Assembly: GCA_035048495.1 (NCBI GenBank)
Contig: CM068544.1
Location: 44,045,893-44,109,892 of the forward strand
Direction: 5' to 3'
Length of the DNA stretch: 64,000 nucleotides
Source: Euptelea pleiosperma
Lineage: Eukaryota > Streptophyta > Magnoliopsida > Ranunculales > Eupteleaceae
The notes below the pieces were generated by a model. It made no database searches. It was not told where the DNA came from and saw only the letters and a list, made by a program, of their open reading frames with translations. The number at the start of each line of letters is the position of its first letter. The first letter of the stretch is position 1. Below are positions 43,908 through 55,734 of this stretch, one piece after another. The position numbers were made by a program, and so were the translations under genes.

Positions 43908-44105
43908 GTTCTATTCATTGCTACACTTCTAGGTTATGGACATGGAAGCTAATAGGCTATTTTAAAGGGACCTTCATCTATCAAATTATCATGGTTAATA
44001 GAAACTTACATATAGTTTAACAGTCAAACAAATCAATATAATGGTAAGTGATTTACAGAAACAGATACTACTATGACACCCCGTGAGCTTTCAAGCACTG
44101 CTTGC

Positions 44106-46354
44106 TTACGGACACTGCGACATCGATGGATCACGAAATGTGACACCAATTGTAACTGAATTTGTGATGTTGCTTAATGTATCCTCTTCCCTCTTCCGCT
44201 TCTTTGGATTTGATGGGAAGTTCTCATTCGAACCAGACACTTTGAAGAGAGAGAGATCGATGTAGCAATCATATATATCGTTTCGCTCCATTGTAATTAC
44301 TGTCAGAGGACTGGATGGGCAGTAGGAGTGCCCGTAAGCGATTAAACTATATAATGGGTCCGCCACTCGCTCTTCCATGATTTTGTGACAGCTGTTTATA
44401 TTGTCCTGCGTCATCGAAAACCATGTCAAGAAAAGGATTTGATATACTCAATTGCCATAAAGATATGTAGAACTTCGACGACATTGTTACCGTTTGATCA
44501 GGGATAAGATTGATAAGATTGGAGAGATTAGCGTCACATTTTGATGGAAATAATTCCTCTAGACTACATCTTAGTGCTGATACCGTAACCGTGCATGGCC
44601 TGAACTCAAGGAATTTGGGATCTGGATCGTTTGATTTAATAATCAGTATATAAAAATGGAAGACTTGATAGCAGTAAAGGTAAAAATCTAAAATCCGTCT
44701 CTCATGATTCATGAACCATACCTTAAAACCTGGGATACATGTAGGGGTTGGACCCCACTTATTTGATGCATCTCACCTAAGCGAGAGCCAATATATCTAT
44801 GATACAAAATTCTGTATCAAAATTTTGATAAATAAGTCCCTCCAAATTATCACGTAGTACGCTCTGTGGAGCCCACTGAGTCCCTGACCCCATGAATGTT
44901 TATCCCACACCTTGGCTGACCTAAACACCAAAAATCAGCGTGATTAGCGATTTCTAGTCATTGGATTTGAGCACTTTCATTGTGGGCTTCACGAACAGTC
45001 CTATGTGCTGGTTCCAAGCCCATGATGAAAAATGCTTAAATCCAATAGCTATATAAATCACCAATCACACAGATTTTTGGAATGTAAGTCCATCAAGGTG
45101 TGGGACAACGTGCATGGCTTATTAGGCCCCAAAGAATGCCACGTAGCAATTTGAGGGACTTCTCTATCAAAAATTTGATACAGAATTCTGCATATATCAT
45201 AGATTTCCTCCTAATAAGCGATCTCTTACAATTACTCTGAATCCAATTAGATGATCAAAACCATCTGATTGATAGCATTCTTTTGAACAAGCAGAAAACA
45301 TGGTGATGAGTCCAGAAGAAGCCCATCAATATCAGATTGCTGTGACAAGGATCTTAGTTCATCTCTTTTAGTAAATATAAATGGGCCCATCTAGCATGGG
45401 CATGCCCCAGGAAATGTCACAGGCTATTGTATACCCCTCGGTGCATGATGCATGCTTGATTTGGAGAGGGTGCATGTACCTGAAAGAGTGCCGAGAAGCA
45501 ACTCGGTAACACGAGAAGTTATGTTGCAGCGAAGGTGAGGTTGGAGAGAATCCAGGTGCCCCATTAGCAATTCCAGGTAAGAGTAAGGCGTTATGGAGCC
45601 GACCCGCCATCCCAATGCCTTCAAGACTGTCAATTCCATCTGCTGGATTGTGCTCGATTGAAATGAACCGTCCAGATCCTCCAGCTTCAACCATCACAAT
45701 AACCACCAGTAAATATCAACCGATATAAAAGCTCCTTAAATAATAACAGCAATACCCACCTGAAGTTCGTGCAATGGAGGTATGGAGACTTCACCAAACT
45801 TGACAGCAATTGATAAACATGACACAGATAGTAATTCAATCATCCAATATTTCCATTTCTGCAAAATTTCCATGTAATAATCCATTTCAAGCAAAAAAAA
45901 AAAATCAAAATCAGCTAAAGAAAGAAAAAAGAACAGCAACACTCCTTACACTGCAATGGTTCATAGAAATAAAGCGATCCAGGTGATTTGCAGCATCAAA
46001 CACAGTCTTAAAAGAGAGATTCAACCGACGACGAGACTGAAAATTGAAAAAAAAAAGGTCTTTAGTGAAAATGGTTTTCTTGAAAGTAGTCTTTCTAACA
46101 GTGATCTGAACTGTAATACCGACCTTGATAAACCATTGTATGGCTCTGATCCTAGCATAAAACAAATGGGACGACTGAAGACGATGGGTATATCCAGCTT
46201 CTGGCATGTAACTAACATCCTTCTGCAAGCAAACCATGAGAGCATTCTCGCAGTCTTCTCTCGTGGTGTAGAATAAATCAATGCTGCTCTCTAACTTGCG
46301 CTCGTGCGAAGGAGGACTTCTAAGCCAATCCTCGTCGCAGAGTAGGCTCTCCAT
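44106..46354 (-). CDS. CYCD6: D-type cyclin, CYCD6-like
   Basis: Six exons, 46354-46124, 46036-45950, 45858-45760, 45684-45480, 44621-44491 and 44405-44106; 350 aa; all GT-AG and in frame. D cyclins activate CDKA in the nucleus to start the cell cycle. The retinoblastoma-binding motif LxCxE is present at residues 4-8 (LLCDE). The cyclin N box reads RIRAIQWFIK, FKTVFDAANHLDRFISMN, WMIELLSVSCLSIAVKF and TIQQMELTVLKALGWRVGSI. The C-terminal fold reads DPKFLEFRPCTVTVSALRCS and INSCHKIMEE. The tail has CPSSPLTVITMER and a KKRKREE basic cluster. Six exons is the usual plant CYCD layout. The CYCD6 assignment rests on remembered resemblance and could be another small D cyclin. A 33-codon uORF ends one base before the ATG. 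The leader carries a CT run. Confidence 0.92.
44797..45202. mobile_element. palindromic MITE, family B copy 11, in cyclin intron 4
   Basis: Ends CTATGATACAAAATTCTG and CAGAATTCTGCATATATCATAG are inverted. Next come CACGTAGTACGC and GCCACGTAGC boxes, then GGAGCCCACTGAG and TTAGGCCCC. It lies within the 858-bp fourth intron of the cyclin gene. Sister of the copy at 16070. Confidence 0.8.
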
Positions 46355-46355
46355 A

Positions 46356-46457
46356 TTATCTTTTTAAGCCAGCAATCGTGTGCTTGAGACGGAGAGTGCG
46401 CAGTGTACCGTCGGCATTCAATAGCAGTGGAGAGGGGACGAGGAAATGATCTGACAT
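46356..46457 (-). CDS. 33-codon uORF in the cyclin leader
   Basis: From ATG at 46457: MSDHFLVPSPLL and onward to HTIAGLKR, stop TAA at 46358-46356. A single T separates the stop from the cyclin ATG at 46354. If the transcript starts upstream of 46457 (the leader seems to include the CT run at 46517-46544), ribosomes would terminate right next to the main start, so the uORF could control translation. Whether it is transcribed is not known. Confidence 0.45.
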   Translation of the reverse strand: MSDHFLVPSPLLLNADGTLRTLRLKHTIAGLKR

Positions 46458-46512
46458 GAAAATCTGCGTAGACTTTTGAGTGTAAGTACGTTCTAACGGT
46501 TCCTTTGAAAAC

Positions 46513-46516
<4 letters not shown>

Positions 46517-46544
<28 letters not shown>
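46517..46544. repeat. (AG)n run in cyclin leader region
   Basis: Pure AG dinucleotide repeat, read as CT on the coding strand, a frequent feature of plant 5' UTRs and core promoters. Confidence 0.9.
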
Positions 46545-46547
<3 letters not shown>

Positions 46548-46964
46548 AGTTGGAGTGAGTGGTGGGCGTGGGAGGCAGTTATAGAGGGAGTGGTGGGTGG
46601 TGGGGGTTGGGTTAAAGTTAACCATGGTTAGGAATGTATTAGTTAGGGGAATAGGTAGAGCGTCCGATATAAAAACGGGGCAACCTCCCTCATGAAACGG
46701 GGTAAATGCGAATAATTTTTTTGACCACAGTAACCAATTGCGTGAGCGCACGAGGATGAGGGTGTACGATTATTTAATACACAACTTTTAGGCTCTGACT
46801 CGGCGTTAGTGGGTTCTGCATGGGCCCACTACACATGCGCGTGGGCCACGTCCTTACCTAGTAAAGAATTGCAGAACGCAGACAGTTAATTAACAATTAT
46901 AACTCCGTCGGTTACGCGTTTTCTCTAACTTGCGCCTATGTTTGCTGTGTTCCTCAACAAGAAG
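46545..46964. promoter_or_regulatory. 5' flank of cyclin gene
   Basis: Upstream DNA of the minus-strand cyclin. Contains GGTGGGTGGTGGGGGTTGGG near 46595. No other gene or repeat. Confidence 0.35.
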
Positions 46965-47320
46965 ATATTTGCTGTCCCTGGGTCTTCAAAGTCTCCCCCC
47001 TCCAAATGCCACGTAGAAACTCGTTTTGGCCCACTGACCCAATGATGTTTGGCCCTTGGTGCACCTGCACACCAAAAACCAGCATGATTGGTGATTTCTA
47101 GCAGTTATATTTGAGCTGTCAAAAAAAGAGCTCAAATCCAACGGCTATAAATTACCCCATTAAAATGCTAAAATCCAACATCGTTAAATCACCAATCAAG
47201 CTGATTTTCGGAGTGTAGATTCACCAAGATGTGAGCCTAACATCCATGCGTTACTGGCCCGAAGTGTACCACGTGGCATTTCGCAATAGGGGACTTCAAA
47301 GGGGACAGCAAGCTTGACTC
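46965..47320. mobile_element. palindromic MITE, family B copy 12
   Basis: TTGCTGTCCC...CTTCAAAGTC at the left and GGGGACTTCAAAGGGGACAGCAA at the right, then AAATGCCACGTAG and CCACGTGGCATTT. The core GCCCACTGACCC and its inverse lie inside. Confidence 0.78.
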
Positions 47321-47357
47321 TTATTTAAGTAGTCTAAAACTAGAAAGAGAGAAATGG

Positions 47358-47592
47358 TTGGCCCACTGAGTGACCTACAAACCAAAATCAATTTGATTCA
47401 TAATTATGACCACTGGATTTGAGTTTCCCAAAAAAATATTTGAATCTGATAGCTAGAAATCTCATAGTGAAAAAGGCTTTGAATTCAACGGCTATAAATC
47501 ACCAATCAGGATCATTTTTGGTGTATAGGTCCGGATCAAACATTCATGGGTTCAGTGGGCCCGGAAGAGTTTTCCACGTGGCAATTTTTGTA
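47358..47592. mobile_element. palindromic MITE, family B copy 13
   Basis: GTTGGCCCACTGAGTGACC at the left, AACATTCATGGGTTCAGTGGG and TTCCACGTGGC at the right. Truncated at the left arm. Lies next to copy 12 and a related hairpin at 47731. Confidence 0.65.
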
Positions 47593-47730
47593 AGTGGGTG
47601 ACCTAAACACTTTGTAGATATGCAGCTGGCGATCTCATTAAATTCCCAACAAGAAAAAAAAAAATGCACCAATCCATTTGCTCTTTGTTTTTGGTTAGCA
47701 TGAACTTACATCGCTAGAACCGTAACCATT

Positions 47731-47908
47731 CGCGAGAAAAGATTCGTTGTCCCCCTCCCAAAATGTCTGACACGTACCCCAGGGCCTTAACCCAACCCAT
47801 GTTAAGCCCTTGTTTAGTTGGTTAAGGGTGGTTAACAAGGGGTACGTACGTGTCAGACATTTTGTGAGGGGGGCTTCAAACTTTGCAGGCTTCAGGGGAC
47901 AGCGAATT
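47731..47908. repeat. hairpin element related to family B ends
   Basis: CCCCCTCCCAAAATGTCTGACACGTACC reads inverted as GGTACGTACGTGTCAGACAT and TTTTGTGAGGGGGG; outermost TTCGTTGTCCCC and GGGGACAGCGAA. Lacks the GCATGGATGTTTGG core. The arms are about 40 bp. Confidence 0.7.
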
Positions 47909-48773
47909 TCCCCCCATTCGCTATCAGAGATGAAGTGAGCGAAATTACATAGCTCACCCAGCCAACTAGAAAACAATGACAATCACCAGCTTGAGATGAG
48001 TTACTTTATTCGGATCTGAGCCACTGTTTAACAGTTAAATTGGCGACTTTTACCTCTTGAACAGCTCAAACTGTAGTATTACTTACAGGGGAAAAAGTTC
48101 AACATATCAGACGGTTAAGAATGTCCAATCAGTGTGATCTTTGTAAGGCTTTAAGCACGTCAGTGGCCATGCTAATACAACTTCCCCGTATTACAATTTC
48201 TAAAATGTTTCTTATCCAGCGTCTGCAACTGTAAAGCATATCATTGATTGTTATTCTTTAAAATAAATTGGGTTTTGTAAGGGCTTCAATCAAGAATATA
48301 AACTTCATGGGCTCAAAAACTGGCATCACATATCACTTGCAACTTTGAAACTTCTAATTTGGCCAGTTCTTTAAGGACTGGTAAATCTATGGCCCGAATC
48401 TTTAGAAGATATAAGTATTATCATAGATGCAGTGTATCCTTCCTAGATGAATTCATAGGCAAAAATCAGAGTGATCGATGATCACAGCCTTAAGATGTGT
48501 AAGGTCATCTGATTGGATTAACTTTGACTGCGACCACCCTTTGCATTCATCTATGGTCCCATATGCTTTTACAACTCTCATTGTTTTTCAAAAAATTGAA
48601 TATGAAACTGACCTCTGAACTCTTAAACCTTGAGAGAGGATGGTGTACCAGCAAATACAAACATGCGTAGTAGTTTAAACTGATTGAGAGAGCCTTTCAT
48701 TGGCATGGAATGTGTGACAAGATACTCACATTTGATCATCAACATTTTACTTGAATGATGTTGGAATTCCGTT
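47909..48773. other. 3' flank of GID4
   Basis: No gene or defined repeat. The part near 48773 is GID4 3' UTR. Confidence 0.4.
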
Positions 48774-51700
48774 TTATCGTAACTGATATGATGAAAAGCT
48801 GAAACCTGATCTTCCCTCGTTAGTGGACTTCAGCTCAAGCTTCTGAAATGGGCTGCAGGTTGGGTCAAGCACACATTCATCAATTGCTTGGTGTGTTGTT
48901 TAAAGAAACATTAAGTTGGGTGAGAATTGAAGACCCATGTGGATATGCACAAGGATATAGTGCAAAGTTAAATAGGTTGCAGAACCATAGTTAGCAAATC
49001 TCCTTTTAAAATCGGACTTTTTGAAAAAAAAACTAATCTTTTGAAAAAACATTTCAAATCACAGTGTTTTCAAAACATCACGAAAAAAACATGAAATATT
49101 CAATAATCCGAAACAACACTGTAATTTTAAATTTTTCAAAAAATCTCAAGAATAAAACTCATTCTTGTTTTAAAAATTAAAGAATATTTTTTCTTTTATA
49201 ATTTATGTCACCTATTTTTATGCTTAAAAAAATATTTTTAAAAAAGACTAACAGATTTGTACAAATTTGGAAGCTTTGATAAATGAGAAATAATTTTGGA
49301 AATTATAAGTGTTACTTATATAACTTAGATTTAAAGGAAATATCATCTGGTTTCGGTTCTATTATACTTATATTACCACCCAATCTACATGCATTATGGG
49401 CATATGCACATAAATGTATATGTTTTTTTGGGGTAGTTTTGGACTACAAAAGTATTAAACCTGAAGTCCTCTCTTATCGATCTTTAGATATTCTCGTCTT
49501 TTTGACTGCTTTTTTGATTCCGTTTTTTAAACCCAAATCATTTTAAACTCGCATTTTTGAGTGGACGAATTTTTGCTGCTTCATGATTTCCTAACATGTG
49601 CAGAACATGATGAAATAAAAAACGATACCTTTTTTCCCATGTACGCTAACAGCCTGTTTTAATGTTTGCGGATAATCAAATTACAAGGTGCAGAATTGGG
49701 GCCATCCATGCATGGAAACCAAAAACGCAGCTGTTACATGTTTTGTGGTGATTCCATATGGCGGCCCCTAAACCTTTTTTGAGTCAATGATAGCATGTAC
49801 AATGCACCAATAAGGAAGTTCCTTGATTGGACGCTTAGGATAGACCAATCCATGTGATTTTAGGGTTATGGTCCATTTGTAGAGGTTGACCTAAAAGTTG
49901 ATCTGGTTTTGATGAGCACATGCGCATGTTGGTGAGAGTAGAAGGGATACCACCATTGGTGGTGTAGTGATGGAGTACTGGTGATATCACCCCCTCATTT
50001 ATGTGGCATTTTGTTCTGAAGAAAAAGATAGACTACAGGATTGTATACTCCTATCTAACCATTTTTTTTTTTTGAAACCGTTCTATCTAACCAATTTTAG
50101 AGAAAAAGAGAGTTTAAGTGGAGTATTGTGTGTACCTGCTGTTAGGATCATAATAGTAGCCGTTGATGGAGCCATCGCTACAAGAGAAGCAAACGTAGTA
50201 AAAGCCAGCAATGGTTAAGCCGCAATCTATTCCAACATTCACAAAGTACTGCTCTTTCCATCTCTGCATGGGAAAAATGGAAAGAATGGCAAGATTATCC
50301 GTTGATGCATCATGGGTTTCTTTCAGTCGGTGAAAAACAATTGAGTAGAATACCATAAATACGAACGGACAGCGACTTAGGTCCAAAGATTTACCCCCGT
50401 CAACCTCCACTTGAGACTGGAAAGGGAAAAGATCTATTCAGTGGAAAATGAATTCTTGCTGGTGAAGGAAAAAATCCTGATTTGTTACCGATGGAGGGAG
50501 AGCTTACCAAATGAGAAGAGAAAGACGGGAATTTGGACCAGTGCCTTATGTCGTCCTCTGGCCTGTTAAAAGTATATGAAATTCTGAACTGAGTAAATAG
50601 AAAACCAGGTCTATTTTTCCTAGTCCATAGAGCTGGGGAGCACACAAGATAGACAATAAACCTAGGGGTGTCAATTGGTACCAGATTAACCGATTCCCCA
50701 CAGGACCCGGTCCCAATTATCTCGGACCTGGGACTACCTGTTTCAGTACCGAAACTGGAACCGATAGGACCCCGAACCGACATATAGGTCTACCTCTGGG
50801 TATTCTAGTACCTAGACCCGGAACGGAACCGGAACCGATATGACCTGAGATCATGTATAAATAGTGCCAAGGATATCAAGTTTCTTCTGAATTTGAGAAT
50901 GATAGCTTTTATAGCTTTTATAGCTTTTCCTTTTCTTTGCAATTTTTATACAACAGACAAGTACCTGATACTATAGATTGTAATCAAGTATTTGTTGGTT
51001 CTGGGGACCACCTGTATCAGTACTGGAACTGGAACCGATAAGACCTGGAACCGTCATAATAGGTCTGGTTCTGGGTACACTGGAACCCAACACGGAACCG
51101 GCCCGTTGACACCCCAATATAAACTTGCAAATGTTTTAATATCATTATCAAATTCAAACAATTTGTTTATAGATTTTCAAAGGCCACCATGCTCAAGTGA
51201 AGTAGAAGAAAAAGGACCATACGTTGCTTCCCATTTGCCAGTGAAGAAAGTATAATTCTTGGTATCAACAATTTCACCCTCCCAGAATGTCACTACCTGA
51301 ATATACATCATAAACAACAAACAAATGTTCAACATAACGGTTTCCGAAAAGTTTGACTGAAATTCCATACTTCTACCAGTTATAGCGATTATAAACAGTT
51401 TCAAAGAAGACATCATTAGTTGAAAAAGAAAGTAAACTTTCTTCTTTGAAAAGAACCAGCATAAATTGCAGGCAACATTAGGAATCTAATAAGAAGTGGA
51501 GAGCTTCATTGATACTCAAAAATCAATTGCCCGAGCAGTCACAAAAACCAAGTCGGAGATCCCATATTGGACCTCACCTAAAAAGAATTGGTAAACCTAC
51601 GTTGTCACCCAAAGGAAAGATGGTAAAGATGTTGGATGGAAATAGGCCAAGCTAGGCATGCATGATCTGTATGCTGCAGCTTGAGGGGGAGTGTTAAGAG

Positions 51701-54700
51701 TTCATTATTGTCATTACGGGTAGCTTTATCCAAGGTTTAAAGGAGGCCGTTTTAACGGTTAAACGGACAGGGGGCGTTACCGTTTAAACCGTTTAAACGG
51801 CCGTTAAAATGGATTGAAACGGCTAGGGGCAGAAATGAAAAAAAACAGGAAAAAAACGGAATTAAACGGGTTTTAACGATTTTAACGGAAAAAATGGCGC
51901 TGAAATTCAAATTTTGAAATTTGAAAATTAAATTGGAATTTAACGGATTTAACGGTTTCACAAAAATTTTCAGAATTAAACGGCTGTTTAAACGATTTTA
52001 ACGGCCGTTAAAACAAAAAAACGGCCGTTTTTTTCAAAACCGATAAAACGTGTTTGAACAGTTTTAACGGAAACGGGCTTGGGGCGTTACCGTTTAAATG
52101 GCCGTTTTTAAAACCATGGTTTTATCTTTTTCCTCTTTATGTACTTTGGGTTCTTATAAATAAGATTATGAGGAGGCCAAACAATACATGTTTGACTCTC
52201 TCTTTTTCTCTTCCTTACTTCTCTTCTCCTCTTGTCTCTCTATTCCTACATAACCTAGACATTTTATTAATTCACATGGCATAAAAGTTTTCAATAGACT
52301 TGCTTTCAACTATGATACCCGGTACTTGTACATAGCCATCGTACCAGTATCGACATGCCATGACACGAAATACGGGACACTGTACGGATATGTTAAGACA
52401 CGACCATCTATTTTTTTTAACATAAAAATTATAAAAAATGAAAAGTTCTTTGTATTCTTCATTCATTTGAACTACAAATCTTTCACAAGAGTAGGATACT
52501 CATACCCATATCCATGTCTTAGATTTTAGAAAATATCAAGTCGTATCCCGGCATCCCGTGTCCATGTCCATATTTGTATCCGGGTATCATAGGCTTTCAA
52601 TTGTAAATCATTGGGAGGATTAATGGGCAATGTTTACTAGAAAAAGTTTCACATAACAAAGTAAACACAAGTTGAGAATACCATAAAACGATATACATGG
52701 AAAAGGAAAATAATATTTACATTCGAACCCAATGATTGATTCTTGATGGAAAAAGTTGCTTACCGGCGTGTCTGCCGAAGGAACATTAAGAGCTTCCATA
52801 GTGCCGCATAGATAACCGTGATCAAGGTCACAACCTTGGATCCGAACATTAACCCTCCATGCTTCATCCTTATGTACACTTGAAACATTTTGAGTTCCAG
52901 CAAAAGCCTAGACAAAAGTTATACCATGAAGATTAAAGAACTCAAACAAATACCTCAAGAGCTCTTTTCTACTCGTGCATGTGCTGACAACTTGATTTGG
53001 ACAAATCCTAATTTATTTCTTTTTATTATCTGTACCCTATTTGCATAGTGAATTACCTTCAAAGCTCATTGAGTTCCACGAAACAAATGTGTGCACAAAA
53101 TCTTCACCCATTTTCCAATATTTTTAAAAATAAAAACCTAGATAATGTTCTTGGAAAGTTTGAGGTTTAAAATTCCACGTGGAAAATTAGATATCTAGCA
53201 AAAAAACGATTCTTTTAAGAAAAATCTCGAAAAAGAAAAAACATTACAAGATATTCATCAGATTTTCATAAGTATAATTAGAGGAAGTACTTAAGCATTC
53301 TAATGTGTAAAATGTGTTCTCCTTTCTTTCCTTGTAATTTTTTTATGTATCCCATTTGATGCATAAAAGCATGTTTCAAGAATTAAAAATTATCAGCTTA
53401 AAATACTTAGTATTGTGTTAGACATTCATGTTATTATATGCTCTTCTCTTCCATTTGCTAATGGATCATTAATCTATCGCATTTTGGCTTACATGGAAAT
53501 ATCATCAGAAACCTATGTAACAAGGACACCGACATGGATACGAGGTGTCCGACATGACAACCTAAAAAAATACGATACGAAGACACGTCCGTACATATAT
53601 TTATTAAAATATATTAATATATACGAGTGCTAAAATTATTAATAAAAAAACAAAAAATAGAAAAATAAAGCAGAAAATATTTTTAGTTTATTATTTTATG
53701 GAGGATGGAACACACCAACCCGCTTTTAGAAATCAATTTTATATTAAAAATTAGGGTATTTTAGTAATACCCCCTGAAATTTGGAAGTAATTTGTAATAC
53801 CCCCGTATACTTTCAAACATTGGGATTACCCCCCTTTGACCTAGTTTAACAGTGGTTGATTTGAGTTAAAACGGACTTGAATCACACGTCGTTAGCATTG
53901 TAATTGCAATATTATGGTCCTTTCATAGGTGCATTAATAGGGGCATGACGCATGTCACATTTTAATGTTAGTCAAATGATGGTTGAACTAGGTCAAGGGG
54001 GGTAATCCTAAAGTTTGAAAGCATAAGGGGGTATTACAAATTACTTTCAAATTTCAGGGGGGGGGGCCTAAAAATTATTAAAACAAGGGGTGACAGGGCC
54101 ATAACATAAGTGTCCAGATGTGTGTCCGGAAGTGTCAACACACATGTCCGAGTGTCCGACACGGCAAAACCCTAATAGTGTAGTGTCCTTGTTACATAGT
54201 CAGAAACTTATATGAACCAATTTTGCAATGAAAATAATGGTACTATATAATGTCTAACATTTCTTATTAAGTTATTTCTTCATGCAAAGCTAATGGTTTT
54301 AGTTATTAATTGGAATGATAAATTACACTAGAAAATAATATTTCAAAATTCTAATAGGGCCTCAATTAATATTATGAGCTCTATCTACCAAAGAATGTTG
54401 GACTCACCTGTCCGACACTCAAAAGTGTACAAGCTGGAGGCAGACCATGTCCAGGACTTGCACCTTGGCATGTAAGAAAGACAATCTTTGTTAATGGCAT
54501 GTATTAAAATTTGTTGGAGTCAAAAATAATATTGAACTGAAAATATAAGGAATTCTTAGTCAATATTCTTAACTAGCTTGATCATAACCTAGAAACTTGA
54601 ACTTAAGAATCCATATTCAGCATGTATTCTTGTTAGCACCTACATCCATTCTACTTGCATCATGGAAGTATAATTACCTTTCTTTTGATGGTGTATCAAT

Positions 54701-55697
54701 CTCATGAATTATTATTATTTTTGCCAAAATTTTACTTCATCCCATTCTTCCTTGCATGCTGCCTAGATTTCCCTTGAGTTGGAAAGAGTTCAATTTGGGG
54801 GGTGGGGGGAGGAGCTCACAGGAAGCATTATTTGGTATTATGGAGATTGGTTGGATCATAAAACTGAAATAGGATGACCTAACACTTCTAGGAAAGTGGT
54901 AGGAGAAGCGTAGGAAACTCTAATTCTAATTACACAGGTAAGGAGAGGGGAAAGGTTGGGATGCCAAGAAAAATGCTAGACATATGTTGGTTGTTGAAGA
55001 ACCATTTGTGAAGTGGACAATGAGTTCAACAACGAACCACATTAGAGTTGTTAGAGGATTAAATTATAGGGAGGGCTTTCGTTTGGGAACATTGAACTTC
55101 ATATTCCCGTCAGTCAATTGTATAGTTGAACAATAAGGAAAAATTTGTCGCACAATTGTTATGGAATTGTGAAGAACTGACTTATTAAGGGACTTCTATG
55201 AGAAACTTGAGGGACAATTAGATCAATCAAGTTACTTCCAGTGTAGTCAAAGTGTCGCCCATACGACTTTGCCTGGCTGAGAGAGCAAATGCCTAAAATT
55301 AGGCCTAGCACCAAGAAAAAAACGGCTGCCTAGGGTGGCGTAGGCATTACGGACACCTAGAACAAAACCAAAATTTTCGTTTTAAACCATGTATTTAAGA
55401 CTAAGTTTAGGTTTAGGACATATAAAATTGTATATTGTGTCCTTAAGAAGAAAAAAATGAACAGACTGTATATTGGTAGGTGTCTGGAGAGAAGAGAAGA
55501 GAGTGTCCTTTGTCCTTCCACCTTTGGTCTTGTGCAGAGCCACGGGATGTTTTCCTTGTTGCTATATAAACAAAACTAGGTATATAATAACAAATTTGAG
55601 AACCTTATAGTCGAGACAAATATGAACTTAGATCTAAGATGATTTGTTAGGGATATCTTAATTGAAGTCATCTAGGGTACTTCCTGGGTGGACCTCA

Positions 55698-55734
<37 letters not shown>

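Noticed and set aside
45911..46354. 147-aa single-exon reading of cyclin exon 1 plus introns
   Set aside because: Canonical GT-AG sites at 46123 and 46037 restore the cyclin box; the long frame reads through introns.
49283..49546. 87-codon plus-strand frame in GID4 intron 7
   Set aside because: No conserved motif, AT-rich, lies antisense in an intron.
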